From the NCBI GenBank assembly GCA_963697355.1, contig CAVONV010000023.1:806001-870000 (forward strand): a DNA stretch of 64,000 nucleotides, read 5' to 3'. Positions within the stretch are counted from its first letter, which is position 1, and each line of letters begins with the position of its first letter. Source of the stretch: CAVONV01 sp963697355 (GTDB lineage Bacteria; Acidobacteriota; Vicinamibacteria; Marinacidobacterales; DATDRI01). The notes beneath the pieces are model-generated. The model had not been told where the DNA came from. It did not search any database and worked only from the letters and a program-made list of their open reading frames with translations. This document shows, one piece after another, positions 8,170 to 16,395 of the stretch. The translations under genes and the position numbers were made by a program.

Positions 8170-8746
8170 GTGTGGCTACTGGTTGGCCTCGGTAATCCAG
8201 GATCTCGTTACAAGGGCACCCGGCATAACTTCGGCTTCGAGGTCGTGGATCAAATCGCACGAGACTGCGGTGTCTCCTGGAGGCCGTCATACCGGCACAG
8301 CTTGACCGCTGAGACACGGTTCGTGGATCAGACGGTTGTTCTCGCCAAGCCCCAAACCTATATGAACCGCAGTGGCCGGGCGGTCGCCGAGTTGGTCGAA
8401 CGAGAAGGAGCGGAAGTCTCGGAGTTGGTCATCTTTCTCGATGACGTCGCACTTCCTTTGGGAACTTTGCGGAATCCGACCACAGGGAGGCGATGGAGGA
8501 CATTTGGGTCTTGCGTCGATTTTGCAGGTGATGGGGACCAAGGAGATATCAAGGGTCCGGCTTGGTATTCTGCCGGATGCGGACCCTGATGATTTGTCCG
8601 ATTTCGTTCTCGAGCCGTTCACCGCGAAGGAACGGGAAATCGTATCTGGAGTCGTCGAGCGTGCTTACTCGGCGGCCCGAGTGATTCTGACAGAAGGCAT
8701 CGACAAAGCGATGTCGTTGTTTAACCAAGCTCCTTGCTCTTCCTGA
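8170..8746 (+). pseudogene. pth: peptidyl-tRNA hydrolase, interrupted by a frameshift
   Basis: Starts at GTG 8170 and reads LLVGLGNPGSRYKGTRHNFGF, QTYMNRSG and FLDDVALPLGTLR. It then loses frame near 8473, where one extra base shifts reading. The continuation RPQGGDGGHLGLAS and onward to 8746 is in the next frame. Removing one base gives about 191 residues, the usual length. The catalytic Asn, His and Asp (GLGNPG, TRHNF, LDD) are present. The Asn normally found in GGHNGL is Leu here. Pth recycles peptidyl-tRNA and is generally essential, so a sequencing or assembly error is as likely as true decay. Confidence 0.85.
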
Positions 8747-8778
8747 AGGGAAGGGCTTCAAGCCGTAAGGAGGTCGAA

Positions 8779-9321
8779 TTGAGAGAATATGAATTGATGT
8801 ACATCCTCGATCCTACGCTGGACGAGGACGGTACTCAGGCCCTCATTGGCCAGGTTGAAGAGTTCATGGCCAAACAAGGAATCAAGGTCGAGAAGACGGA
8901 TCCTTGGGGAAAGCGCCGTTTGGCGTACAACATCGGGAAACACTGGGAAGGTTTTTACGTCCTCAACCTGCTTCAGGCTCCTTCCGAGTCATTGATGGAG
9001 CTCGAGCGTCGACTTCGTGTGACTGATGGCGTGCTCCGCTTCATCACGGTGCGAATCGACGAGGAGCAGGCCAAACTCGAGCGTTTCCGGGCAAAGAAGT
9101 CGGCTCATGAATCGACCAAGCGGGAGAGGCGTGGAGAGCCGGAGATAGAGACCCCACCGAGCCGATCTCAGACAGGCGAAGAGGCCGCGGTGGAGGCCGA
9201 GAGCGCCACCTCTTACGAAGCGGCGCCGGCTGAGACGGCGTCACCGGAAATGCCTGCAGAGGTTTCCGCCGGAGCGGAAGAGAAGAAAGAAACGGTTGAA
9301 CCGGCCGAGGAGGTGAACTGA
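8779..9321 (+). CDS. rpsF: 30S ribosomal protein S6 with long C-terminal tail
   Basis: 180 residues from TTG 8779, chosen because AAGGAGG (8767-8773) is correctly placed and the protein then starts REYELMYILDP like other S6 proteins. Residues 1-~97 are the S6 fold, with WGKRRLAYNI and the FYVLNL strand. The remaining ~80 residues are a Glu/Ala/Pro-rich tail unusual in length. S6 binds S18 and 16S rRNA in the platform. Its stop overlaps the rpsR start (TGATG), and rpsF-rpsR-rplI is the normal operon order. Confidence 0.95.
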   Translation: MREYELMYILDPTLDEDGTQALIGQVEEFMAKQGIKVEKTDPWGKRRLAYNIGKHWEGFYVLNLLQAPSESLMELERRLRVTDGVLRFITVRIDEEQAKLERFRAKKSAHESTKRERRGEPEIETPPSRSQTGEEAAVEAESATSYEAAPAETASPEMPAEVSAGAEEKKETVEPAEEVN

Positions 9322-9569
9322 TGACGGATCGAGAGGGGCCTCGGAAAGGCAAACGGTTCTACTACCGCCGACGCAAGGTATGTAAGTTTTGTGCGGAAAA
9401 GATCGACTACATCGATTGGAAAGATGTCCGATTGTTATCCGCTTTCGTTCCTGAAAGGGCAAAGATCCTCCCGAGGCGGATCTCCGGCACCTGTGCACCA
9501 CACCAGCGCAAACTGAAGGTTGCCATCAAGCGAGCGCGCAATATCGCTCTTCTGCCCTACTCGACATAG
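9321..9569 (+). CDS. rpsR: 30S ribosomal protein S18
   Basis: 82 residues. It contains RRRKVCKFC, IDYIDWKDV and a basic second half RRISGTCAPHQRKLKVAIKRAR, the S18 hallmark that contacts S6 and 16S rRNA. Three cysteines (CKFC plus SGTC) suggest the zinc-binding form. Start ATG overlaps the rpsF stop. Confidence 0.97.
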   Translation: MTDREGPRKGKRFYYRRRKVCKFCAEKIDYIDWKDVRLLSAFVPERAKILPRRISGTCAPHQRKLKVAIKRARNIALLPYST

Positions 9570-9633
9570 TAGCGGCAGGTGCTTGAAAGAGACCGAAATG
9601 GGACGGGCGTCTCAAATAGTAAGTAGAATTGCA

Positions 9634-9665
9634 GCAGACAAGCAGTCGAGCAGTCAAGCAGCCAG
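9634..9665 (+). repeat. 8-bp tandem repeat, GCAGTCRA type
   Basis: Four successive octamers: GCAGACAA, GCAGTCGA, GCAGTCAA, GCAGCCAG. They lie in the rpsR-rplI spacer (9570-9770), which shows no gene I can support. One of nine loci of the 8-bp repeat family in this window. Confidence 0.75.
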
Positions 9666-9770
9666 GCGAAAGCAAGACGATGGGGATATCTGGGCAGAGA
9701 CGAATCCTCCGAACCGGACTGAGGACTGCCACACAGAAATAGCGAAGAGGGCTTGTAAGGAGTAAATGAG

Positions 9771-10217
9771 ATGCAGCTCATTTTGCGTGAAGACGTAGGC
9801 AAATTAGGCAAGAAGGGCGACAGGGTAGAGGTTGCGCCAGGTTACGCGCGGAACTACCTGTTGCCGAAGAAGCTTGCCATGGAGATCAACGAGAACAATC
9901 TACGGCAAATGGAGAAGGAAAGAAAAATCCAGCTCGTCAAATTTCACGAGGAGAAGGAGGAGGCTGAACGGCTGGCCGAACAAATTCGGTCCGTGCAGCT
10001 GTCCTTTTCCAGAAAAGTCCACGGGGAGGAGCTCTATGGTTCCGTCTCGGCTTCAGATGTAGTGGATGCGCTCCAGGCTAAGGGTTATGTGATCGAGAAG
10101 CGGAAGATCGTGCTGGATGATCCCATCAAAACCCTGGGTGAATTCGAGATATCGGCCAAGCTTCACCCTGAGGTGACGGGTAGCTTCAAGATCAAGGTGG
10201 AGAAAGAAGAGGAATAG
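9771..10217 (+). CDS. rplI: 50S ribosomal protein L9
   Basis: 148 residues, normal length. It starts MQLILREDVGKLGKKGD and includes the L9 signature VAPGYARNYLLPKKLA. A long central helix (about residues 45-75, highly charged) links the two rRNA-binding domains, ending in the C-terminal domain with KLHPEVTGSFKIKV. L9 sits at the base of the L1 stalk. It is separated from rpsR by a 200-bp repeat-bearing spacer, longer than usual for this operon. Confidence 0.97.
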   Translation: MQLILREDVGKLGKKGDRVEVAPGYARNYLLPKKLAMEINENNLRQMEKERKIQLVKFHEEKEEAERLAEQIRSVQLSFSRKVHGEELYGSVSASDVVDALQAKGYVIEKRKIVLDDPIKTLGEFEISAKLHPEVTGSFKIKVEKEEE

Positions 10218-10465
10218 ATCCGGCCGAGCGCCTACTGAGGCTTCTATGTCCCCCTTTCGCGCCTGCAGTAGACAGAAGCCAGAGGGTGGACCGCCAAAGG
10301 CTACGGTGGCCCCGCCCGCCTCTTTCGCATCGCTTCGGAGAGTCACGCCTCAGCGCCAATGCCTCACCGCCAGCGACGGAGATGGATGGATCGGTGAAGG
10401 CGGGCTCGAAAGCTGCCGTTGACACGTAAAAGGTAGAGAAATCTTAGTCTTGGAGAACTACGATC
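10218..10465. other. intergenic region with REP-like GC-rich repeat
   Basis: 248 bp without a gene between rplI and dnaB. It contains GGCTACGGTGG (10299-10309) in a GC-rich patch of short inverted CCGCC/GGCGG motifs. This resembles the GGCTACGGCGG hairpin element at 31559-31593. No clear promoter was found. Confidence 0.5.
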
Positions 10466-11812
10466 GTGGCAGAGGCTGGACTCGACAAAGCCCTTCCCCA
10501 CAGCTTAGACGGAGAGCGTACGGTTCTCGGGGCGATTCTCATCGAGAACGAAGCCTACCATCATGCTGCTGAGATTCTCACCGAGAAGGACTTCTACCGG
10601 AGGGCTCATCAGCAGATCTTCCTGCGCATGGGGGGGCTTTCGGATCGCGGTCAAGCTATCGATCTGGTCACCTTGAAAGAAGAGCTCTCCCGCTCGGGTG
10701 AGCTCGAATTGGCGGGTGGTATTCCGTATTTGACGTCGCTCATGGACGGCGTGCCCCGTGCCACCAATGTTCCCTACTATGCAAAGATCGTCAAGGAGAA
10801 GTCTGTCCTCCGCAACCTCATTAGCTCCTCCAATCGGATCATCCAGACTTGTTTCGACGAGCCCGACGATACGCAATCCGTCCTGGCGGAAGCGGAGAGG
10901 GCGATTCTGGAAATATCCGAAAAATCCATCCGTACCGGTTTCGAGCCCGTCAGGGAAATCGTAAAGCACAGCTTCAAGACGGTCGACGAGTTGGCGGAGC
11001 GTCGAGAGCTCGTGACGGGGATTCCGACCGGTTTTATTGAGTTTGATGAACTGACATCGGGTCTTCAACGCTCCGATCTCATCATTGTCGCTGCACGACC
11101 CGCCATGGGGAAAACGAGCCTTTGCATGAATATCGCGCAGCACGCCGGATTGACGGGCAAGCACACCGTGGGGATTTTCAGCTTGGAGATGTCAAAGGAA
11201 CAGCTCGTTTTGCGACTGCTCTGTGGCGAAGGACGTGTCGACATGCACAAGCTGCGCTCGGGATTTCTTTCCGAGAAGGACTGGGCTCGGCTCATTCAGG
11301 CGGTGTCGAACTTATCCGAAGCGCAGATCTTCATCGACGACTCTCCAGGATTGACCGTGTCTGAGATGAGAGCCAAGTCACGACGGCTGAAACTCGAGCA
11401 CGGACTGGATCTCCTGATTGTGGATTATTTGCAGCTCATGCAGGGGCGAGGTCGCTTCGAGAATAGGACCCAAGAGATCGCCGGAATCAGTCGCGCCATA
11501 AAGGGAATGGCCAAGGAGCTGAACATACCTATTGTCGCTTTGTCTCAGCTTTCCCGCGCTCCAGAAAGCCGAGGGGAGCATCGTCCCCAGCTTTCCGATC
11601 TGCGCGAGTCGGGTGCCCTCGAGCAAGATGCGGACGTGGTCGTTTTCATTTATCGCGAGGAGGAGTACGACTCGTCAACAGAGAACAAAGGTGTGGCGGA
11701 GCTCATCATCGGCAAGCAACGCAACGGACCCACCGGCACCATCAAGCTGGCCTTCATCAAAGAGTACACACGCTTCGAGAATTTGGAGTGGCAGCACGGG
11801 GAACCGATCTGA
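10466..11812 (+). CDS. dnaB: replicative DNA helicase DnaB
   Basis: 448 residues from GTG 10466. The N-terminal all-helical domain (~10-110) starts HSLDGERTVLGAIL. The RecA-like motor (~170-445) carries Walker A ARPAMGKTSL, FSLEMSKEQL, Walker B LLIVDYLQLM and the QLSRAPESR arginine-finger region. The hexamer unwinds DNA ahead of the replisome and loads DnaG. No intein is present. It follows rpsF-rpsR-rplI, a widespread order. A tandem octamer repeat separates it from radA. Confidence 0.97.
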   Translation: MAEAGLDKALPHSLDGERTVLGAILIENEAYHHAAEILTEKDFYRRAHQQIFLRMGGLSDRGQAIDLVTLKEELSRSGELELAGGIPYLTSLMDGVPRATNVPYYAKIVKEKSVLRNLISSSNRIIQTCFDEPDDTQSVLAEAERAILEISEKSIRTGFEPVREIVKHSFKTVDELAERRELVTGIPTGFIEFDELTSGLQRSDLIIVAARPAMGKTSLCMNIAQHAGLTGKHTVGIFSLEMSKEQLVLRLLCGEGRVDMHKLRSGFLSEKDWARLIQAVSNLSEAQIFIDDSPGLTVSEMRAKSRRLKLEHGLDLLIVDYLQLMQGRGRFENRTQEIAGISRAIKGMAKELNIPIVALSQLSRAPESRGEHRPQLSDLRESGALEQDADVVVFIYREEEYDSSTENKGVAELIIGKQRNGPTGTIKLAFIKEYTRFENLEWQHGEPI

Positions 11813-11852
11813 GAACTCCAGAACCCGAGAACTCGAGAACCCAAGAATAAGA
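11813..11852 (+). repeat. 8-bp tandem repeat, GAACYCRA type
   Basis: Five octamers in register directly after the dnaB stop: GAACTCCA, GAACCCGA, GAACTCGA, GAACCCAA, GAATAAGA. The radA start is 11 bases later, so the repeat fills the whole spacer. Confidence 0.85.
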
Positions 11853-11862
11853 AAACAGCGAA

Positions 11863-13230
11863 ATGGGCAAGGTCAAGACGTTCTACGCCTGTCAAGAATG
11901 CGGGTCCACGTCCAACAAATGGATGGGGCGTTGTCCCGATTGCGGGGCGTGGAACTCGCTCGTGGAAGAACGAGCCCCTTCGACATCGACGGGTGGCGGT
12001 GATCGCCCATCCAATTTGTCGCGTGAAGGGAGACCGAGACCGTATGACGAAGTGACCACCGATGGCGCCATGCGGGTCGGCTCCGGGCTGGAAGAGTTCG
12101 ATCGCGTGCTCGGCGGCGGCGTGGTCGCCGGGTCGCTCGTCCTACTTGGCGGAGATCCGGGGATCGGAAAATCGACGCTTTTACTCCAAGTCGCTGCTGA
12201 GATGTCTCGTGGGGGGAAGCCCGTCGTTTACATCAGCGGTGAGGAGTCGGAAAGGCAGATCAAGCTTCGTGGCGAGCGGCTGGGGATTCAGGCTCCTTCA
12301 CTTCTGCTCTATGGCGAGACCAACATGGACCACGTCATCGAGGAGCTGAAAGCGCGTCAGCCAGCCTTGGTTGTGCTCGACTCGGTTCAGACGGTGTTTT
12401 CTCCTCGTTTTGCTTCGGCCCCCGGTAGCATAAGCCAAGTCCGGGAAGTTGCGGCGGAGCTCCTTTATTTCGCAAAGTCTAGTGGAACACCGGTATTTCT
12501 TATTGGCCATGTGACAAAGGAAGGCAATCTGGCAGGGCCCAAGGCCCTCGAGCATATTGTGGACACGGTCCTCTACTTTGAAGGGGAGGGTCATCACGCG
12601 CACCGGATCGTTCGAGCGACGAAGAATCGGTATGGAGCTGCGGGAGAGCTAGGCGTCTTCGAGATGACGGGGCAAGGCTTGATCCCCGTTCACAATCCCT
12701 CCGGGCTCTTTCTGTCCGAGCGACCAGAGCATGCGCCCGGTTCGGTGGTCGTCTGCTGCATGGAAGGAACCCGGCCGTTGCTTATGGAGATCCAGGCCCT
12801 CGTTTCGAGGTCGAGCTTCGGCTATCCGCGTCGGGTCGCGCTGGGCTTCGACTCAAACCGGGTATCTCTGCTACTCGCGGTCTTGGAAAAAAGGATGAAG
12901 CTCCCATTGGCCGGTGAAGATGTTTTCGTCAATGTTGCCGGAGGGCTGACCGTGGGTGAGCCTGTCGCCGATTTGGGATTGGCGGCAGCCGTAGCGTCGA
13001 GCTTCAAGGGCACTCCTGTCGACCCCCATACGGTTTTGTTGGGTGAAGTCGGCCTAGCCGGCGAGGTTCGCGGAGCCCAACAAGCTGCGGTCAGAGCGCG
13101 GGAAGCGGCGAGGCTGGGATTCAAACGGGTTCTGTTGCCGGCCCAGAACCTCCCTTTGACGGATGCTCCGAGCTCGATAGAAACTGTAGGGATTCACACC
13201 CTGGAGGAAGGGCTGCACTTGCTCTTTTAG
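11863..13230 (+). CDS. radA: DNA repair protein RadA/Sms
   Basis: 455 residues. It has an N-terminal zinc finger (YACQECGSTSNKWMGRCPDCGAW), a RecA-like core with Walker A GGDPGIGKSTLL near residue 98, the RadA-specific KNRYG motif (RATKNRYGAAGE) near residue 250, and a C-terminal Lon-like domain (~310-455). RadA is a DnaB-type helicase that processes recombination intermediates. The Lon-like serine protease site is not expected to be active in this family. Its place right after dnaB fits a replication/repair cluster. Confidence 0.97.
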   Translation: MGKVKTFYACQECGSTSNKWMGRCPDCGAWNSLVEERAPSTSTGGGDRPSNLSREGRPRPYDEVTTDGAMRVGSGLEEFDRVLGGGVVAGSLVLLGGDPGIGKSTLLLQVAAEMSRGGKPVVYISGEESERQIKLRGERLGIQAPSLLLYGETNMDHVIEELKARQPALVVLDSVQTVFSPRFASAPGSISQVREVAAELLYFAKSSGTPVFLIGHVTKEGNLAGPKALEHIVDTVLYFEGEGHHAHRIVRATKNRYGAAGELGVFEMTGQGLIPVHNPSGLFLSERPEHAPGSVVVCCMEGTRPLLMEIQALVSRSSFGYPRRVALGFDSNRVSLLLAVLEKRMKLPLAGEDVFVNVAGGLTVGEPVADLGLAAAVASSFKGTPVDPHTVLLGEVGLAGEVRGAQQAAVRAREAARLGFKRVLLPAQNLPLTDAPSSIETVGIHTLEEGLHLLF

Positions 13231-13361
13231 CTTTATTGTTAGTTAATTATGAGGGGGAATTAGCGCATTTGTGCCAGAGAGAACAACGACTACATTCTTG
13301 GCCGAGCGCAGTGGGGGATGTGTTCAATCTGGGGTAGGAAAACGGAGGTCTCACAAGCAAC

Positions 13362-13393
13362 TCTTATTCTTGAATTCTTGAATTCCTGATTTC
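13362..13393 (-). repeat. 8-bp tandem repeat, inverted orientation
   Basis: TTGAATTC twice (13370-13385), flanked by TCTTATTC and CTGATTTC, all in 8-bp register. The reverse complement is GAATTCAA, the same family as at 11813 but on the opposite strand. The rest of the 13231-13419 spacer shows nothing else I can support. Confidence 0.7.
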
Positions 13394-13419
13394 TTTCTTC
13401 ATAACTGAGAGACGCAATC

Positions 13420-14442
13420 ATGTGGATCCTGTTCATTAGAATACTTTTTTTGGCGGCCATCGCTCTGACGAGCGCCGCCTATGCCCCGATGCCCTGGGGT
13501 AGAACCGTAAGCGCCGCAGTGGGTGCCGTATTGGGTCTTGCGTTCATTTACATCGAGTCGCGGATCCGAACGGTGCCAGCGCGGCAGTTTGCAGGCGGGT
13601 TCATTGGGGCTCTTCTGGGGATTGTCTTGGCCTTTCTGGTGGGTATACCTCTGTCCAAAATCCCCATGAGTGCTGGTGCCCAGGCATTCTGGCAAGCGCT
13701 CGTTTTCTTGTTCTTCATCTATCTTGGATTGATGCTGGGTTGGAAAAAAGGCGAGTGGTTCGACCCGATGGCGATTCTAGCCTATTTCCGGGGTTCGAGT
13801 CCTCAGCGTCAGTACAAGATTTTGGACACGAGCGTAATCATCGATGGGAGAATTGCAGATATCTGCGAGACCGGTTTCCTCGATGGCACTATGGTTATTC
13901 CCCAATTCGTTCTCAAAGAGCTGCAGCAGGTTGCGGATTCGGCGGACTCTTTGAAACGCAATCGGGGTAGGCGAGGTCTCGACATCCTTCAGAAAATTCG
14001 CAAGATGAGCGGTATCGATGTCCATATTTCCGAGATCGATTTTCCGGACGTCAGAGAGGTTGATTTGAAGCTCATCGAGCTTGCCAAGAATATCAACGGC
14101 AAGATTGTCACCAACGATTTCAACCTGAACAAAGTAGCTCAATTGCGCGGCGTCTCAGTGTTGAACATCAACGAGTTGGCCAACGCCTTGAAGCCCGTCG
14201 TTCTGCCTGGCGAGTTCATGCGGGTGTTCATCTTGAAGGAAGGTAAAGAATATAACCAGGGCGTGGCCTATCTGGATGACGGCACCATGGTGGTTGTGGA
14301 CAACGCCCGCAAATTGCTCGGTAAGAACGTAGACGTAACGGTTACAAGCGTTTTGCAGACTACCGCTGGTAAGATGATCTTCGGCAAGGCCATTGACTCA
14401 CCGAACCACGGCGGAAACGAATCGAGAAAGCGTCCTATCTAG
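13420..14442 (+). CDS. membrane-anchored PIN-TRAM domain protein (YacL family)
   Basis: 340 residues. There are three or four membrane helices in residues 1-~110. A PIN nuclease domain follows at ~128-250, starting YKILDTSVIIDGRIADI and including conserved acidic residues and VTNDFNLNKVAQ. A C-terminal TRAM RNA-binding domain occupies ~255-325 (YNQGVAYLDDGTMVVVDNA). This architecture is that of Bacillus YacL, a putative membrane-bound ribonuclease. In Firmicutes yacL also lies between radA and ispD, exactly as here. The substrate is unknown. Confidence 0.9.
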   Translation: MWILFIRILFLAAIALTSAAYAPMPWGRTVSAAVGAVLGLAFIYIESRIRTVPARQFAGGFIGALLGIVLAFLVGIPLSKIPMSAGAQAFWQALVFLFFIYLGLMLGWKKGEWFDPMAILAYFRGSSPQRQYKILDTSVIIDGRIADICETGFLDGTMVIPQFVLKELQQVADSADSLKRNRGRRGLDILQKIRKMSGIDVHISEIDFPDVREVDLKLIELAKNINGKIVTNDFNLNKVAQLRGVSVLNINELANALKPVVLPGEFMRVFILKEGKEYNQGVAYLDDGTMVVVDNARKLLGKNVDVTVTSVLQTTAGKMIFGKAIDSPNHGGNESRKRPI

Positions 14443-14474
14443 CCCGAGCCAGGACACGAGTCCAACCGCGAATC

Positions 14475-15200
14475 ATGGACTTCAGGAAACTACGCACCCT
14501 TTTTGTGTTCATTCCGTTGGTGGCGGTTTACACCATCGTCTGTGCAACGGTGTCTTGCCCTTTGGCTCTGGTATTCCGCAGCGGAGAGCCCTCGCACCAG
14601 GTCGCTCGAATCTGGACCTGGCTGATCTTGAAGACTTGTGGCGTCAAGGTGGATATCGATGGACTCGACAACATCGTCGACGACCGAACCTATGTTTTTG
14701 CGTCCAACCACCAGAGCTTGTTCGACATCCCCATTCTCTTTACCCACCTTCCCGTCTCGTTCCGGATCCTCTTCAAGCAATCATTGCTCGGGCTGCCCTG
14801 GCTTGGTTGGCACCTTTGGTTTGGCGGCCATATACCCGTCGATCGGTCGAATCCCGTCAAGGCGCGGAAGAGTTTGGAGCGCGCGACGGAGCACATCCAA
14901 CACGAGGGCTCCATCGTTGTTTTCCCGGAAGGTACCCGAAGTCGTGACGGGTCCATCGGCCGGTTCAAGCACGGAAGCTTCGTTATTGCCATTCGCGGTG
15001 GCGTGCCTGTGGTGCCTGTGACCATCTCTGAGAGTTGGAGGATTATGGAACGGGGCAAGGTCACGGTTAATCCGCGGACCGTGAGAGTCCATTTGGCACC
15101 TCCCGTTGACGTTGAGGAATTCGATGAGTCGTCCGTGGCCAAGCTTTCCACGAAGGTGCATGACATCATCGTGTCAAACTATCAGGAGGTGGAGCATTGA
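14475..15200 (+). CDS. plsC: 1-acyl-sn-glycerol-3-phosphate acyltransferase
   Basis: 241 residues. It has a hydrophobic N-terminal helix (residues 8-35), then the acyltransferase motifs NHQSLFDIP (the NHxxxxD catalytic pair), the GGHIPVDR block, FPEGTRSRDG and VPVVPVTI. It transfers an acyl chain to lysophosphatidate to make phosphatidate on the cytoplasmic face of the membrane. It overlaps ispD by four bases (TTGA), so it is co-transcribed and coupled. The name plsC is given by motif; the exact acyl acceptor is inferred. Confidence 0.9.
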   Translation: MDFRKLRTLFVFIPLVAVYTIVCATVSCPLALVFRSGEPSHQVARIWTWLILKTCGVKVDIDGLDNIVDDRTYVFASNHQSLFDIPILFTHLPVSFRILFKQSLLGLPWLGWHLWFGGHIPVDRSNPVKARKSLERATEHIQHEGSIVVFPEGTRSRDGSIGRFKHGSFVIAIRGGVPVVPVTISESWRIMERGKVTVNPRTVRVHLAPPVDVEEFDESSVAKLSTKVHDIIVSNYQEVEH

Positions 15201-15910
15201 GGGCTGCTGCCATCATTGTGGCAGGTGGAATAGGCTCCCGCATGAAGACCGCCGTGCCGAAGCAATTCATGGAGCTGGCGGGCAAGCCGTTGTTGGCTCA
15301 TACGGTGAGCCGCTTCTTCGGGTGTCTCGCGGTAGATGAGATTGTGGTCGTTTTGCCCCGGAGTGGATTCCGGGAACATGCGGAGCTGATGACTACCTGG
15401 AAAGCAGGCAGCGAGACGTTCAGAATGGTTCCCGGGGGTAAAGAACGGCAGGACTCGATGGCCAACGGTCTCGACTCTCTCCCTGCCGGCTACGATGGGC
15501 TAGTGGCGGTTCACGACGGCGCCCGCCCCCTGGTGGAGCAAGCACTCATTACGAAAGTTATCGAGATGGCTCATGTGTCGGGGGGTGCCGTCGCGGGTTT
15601 GCCGGTTTATGAGACATTGAAGGAAGTTGATGAAAACGGTGTGATCGTCGGCACCGCCGATCGTCTTCGTTTCTACCGTGCTCAGACGCCACAATGCTTT
15701 CGATACGAGATCCTGCGCCGGGCCGTTGATCAAGCTCGAGAGGACAACTACGTCGGAACCGATGAAGCTGCTTTGGTGGAGCGGTTGGGAGAGCCTGTGC
15801 GTATCGTTCCCGGCTCGGAAACGAATATCAAAGTGACAACAGCTCGAGATTTGGCACTAGCCGAGTATTACCTGAAACAAGAGCTCGAGAATGTCGGAGC
15901 GGATCAATGA
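15197..15910 (+). CDS. ispD: 2-C-methyl-D-erythritol 4-phosphate cytidylyltransferase
   Basis: 237 residues from TTG 15197, with AGGAGG seven bases upstream and no better start. The nucleotide-binding beginning AAAIIVAGGIGSRM...PKQF, VAVHDGARPLV and TAQTP-like YRAQTPQCFRYE match IspD. It forms CDP-methylerythritol from MEP and CTP. It overlaps plsC upstream and ispF downstream (ATGA), giving a tight plsC-ispD-ispF-rlmB cluster. With IspE and IspF this covers three consecutive MEP steps. Confidence 0.96.
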   Translation: MRAAAIIVAGGIGSRMKTAVPKQFMELAGKPLLAHTVSRFFGCLAVDEIVVVLPRSGFREHAELMTTWKAGSETFRMVPGGKERQDSMANGLDSLPAGYDGLVAVHDGARPLVEQALITKVIEMAHVSGGAVAGLPVYETLKEVDENGVIVGTADRLRFYRAQTPQCFRYEILRRAVDQAREDNYVGTDEAALVERLGEPVRIVPGSETNIKVTTARDLALAEYYLKQELENVGADQ

Positions 15911-16395
15911 CCTTCAGAGTGGGACTAGGCTTTGATGCCCATCGGCTCGTGGAGGGGCGCGACCTGATACTTGGTGGGGTGCACATACCCTACGGCCGAG
16001 GTCTCGAGGGCCACTCCGATGGGGATGCGTTACTCCACGCTTTAGTCGATGCCTTGCTGGGAGCGGTGGGAGCACCGGACATCGGGTCGATCTTTCCCCC
16101 TACGGACGACCGCTGGAAGCAAGCACCTAGCCGTCTCTTTGTGGAAAAAGCCGTCGAGACGGTGGGCTCGAAGGGCTATCGCGTGCATCAAGTCGATACG
16201 GTGGTTATTGCCCAGGAACCGCGGCTCGCCGGATACTTCGAGGCGATCCGCTCGAATATGGCTCATATGCTGAGTATTTCCATAGAGGACGTGGGCGTCA
16301 AAGCGAAAACCACCGAGGGAATGGGATTCCCTGGACGTCGTGAGGGCATCGCCGCGCAGGCTATCGCTTTGGTGGCCAAGAGAGTCACGCCTTGA
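15907..16395 (+). CDS. ispF: 2-C-methyl-D-erythritol 2,4-cyclodiphosphate synthase
   Basis: 162 residues, standard length. The metal-binding DAH motif is GLGFDAHRL, the second His lies in EGHSDGDALLHALVDALLG, and the tail KTTEGMGFPGRREGIAAQA is the conserved C-terminal block. The trimeric enzyme closes the CDP-ME-2-phosphate ring and releases CMP. It is coupled to ispD by an ATGA overlap and to rlmB by TTGA. Confidence 0.98.
   Translation: MTFRVGLGFDAHRLVEGRDLILGGVHIPYGRGLEGHSDGDALLHALVDALLGAVGAPDIGSIFPPTDDRWKQAPSRLFVEKAVETVGSKGYRVHQVDTVVIAQEPRLAGYFEAIRSNMAHMLSISIEDVGVKAKTTEGMGFPGRREGIAAQAIALVAKRVTP

Noticed and set aside
9520..9765. 81-residue plus-strand frame between rpsR and rplI
   Set aside because: It reads out of the 3' end of rpsR and through the octamer repeat; no start signal or recognisable protein.
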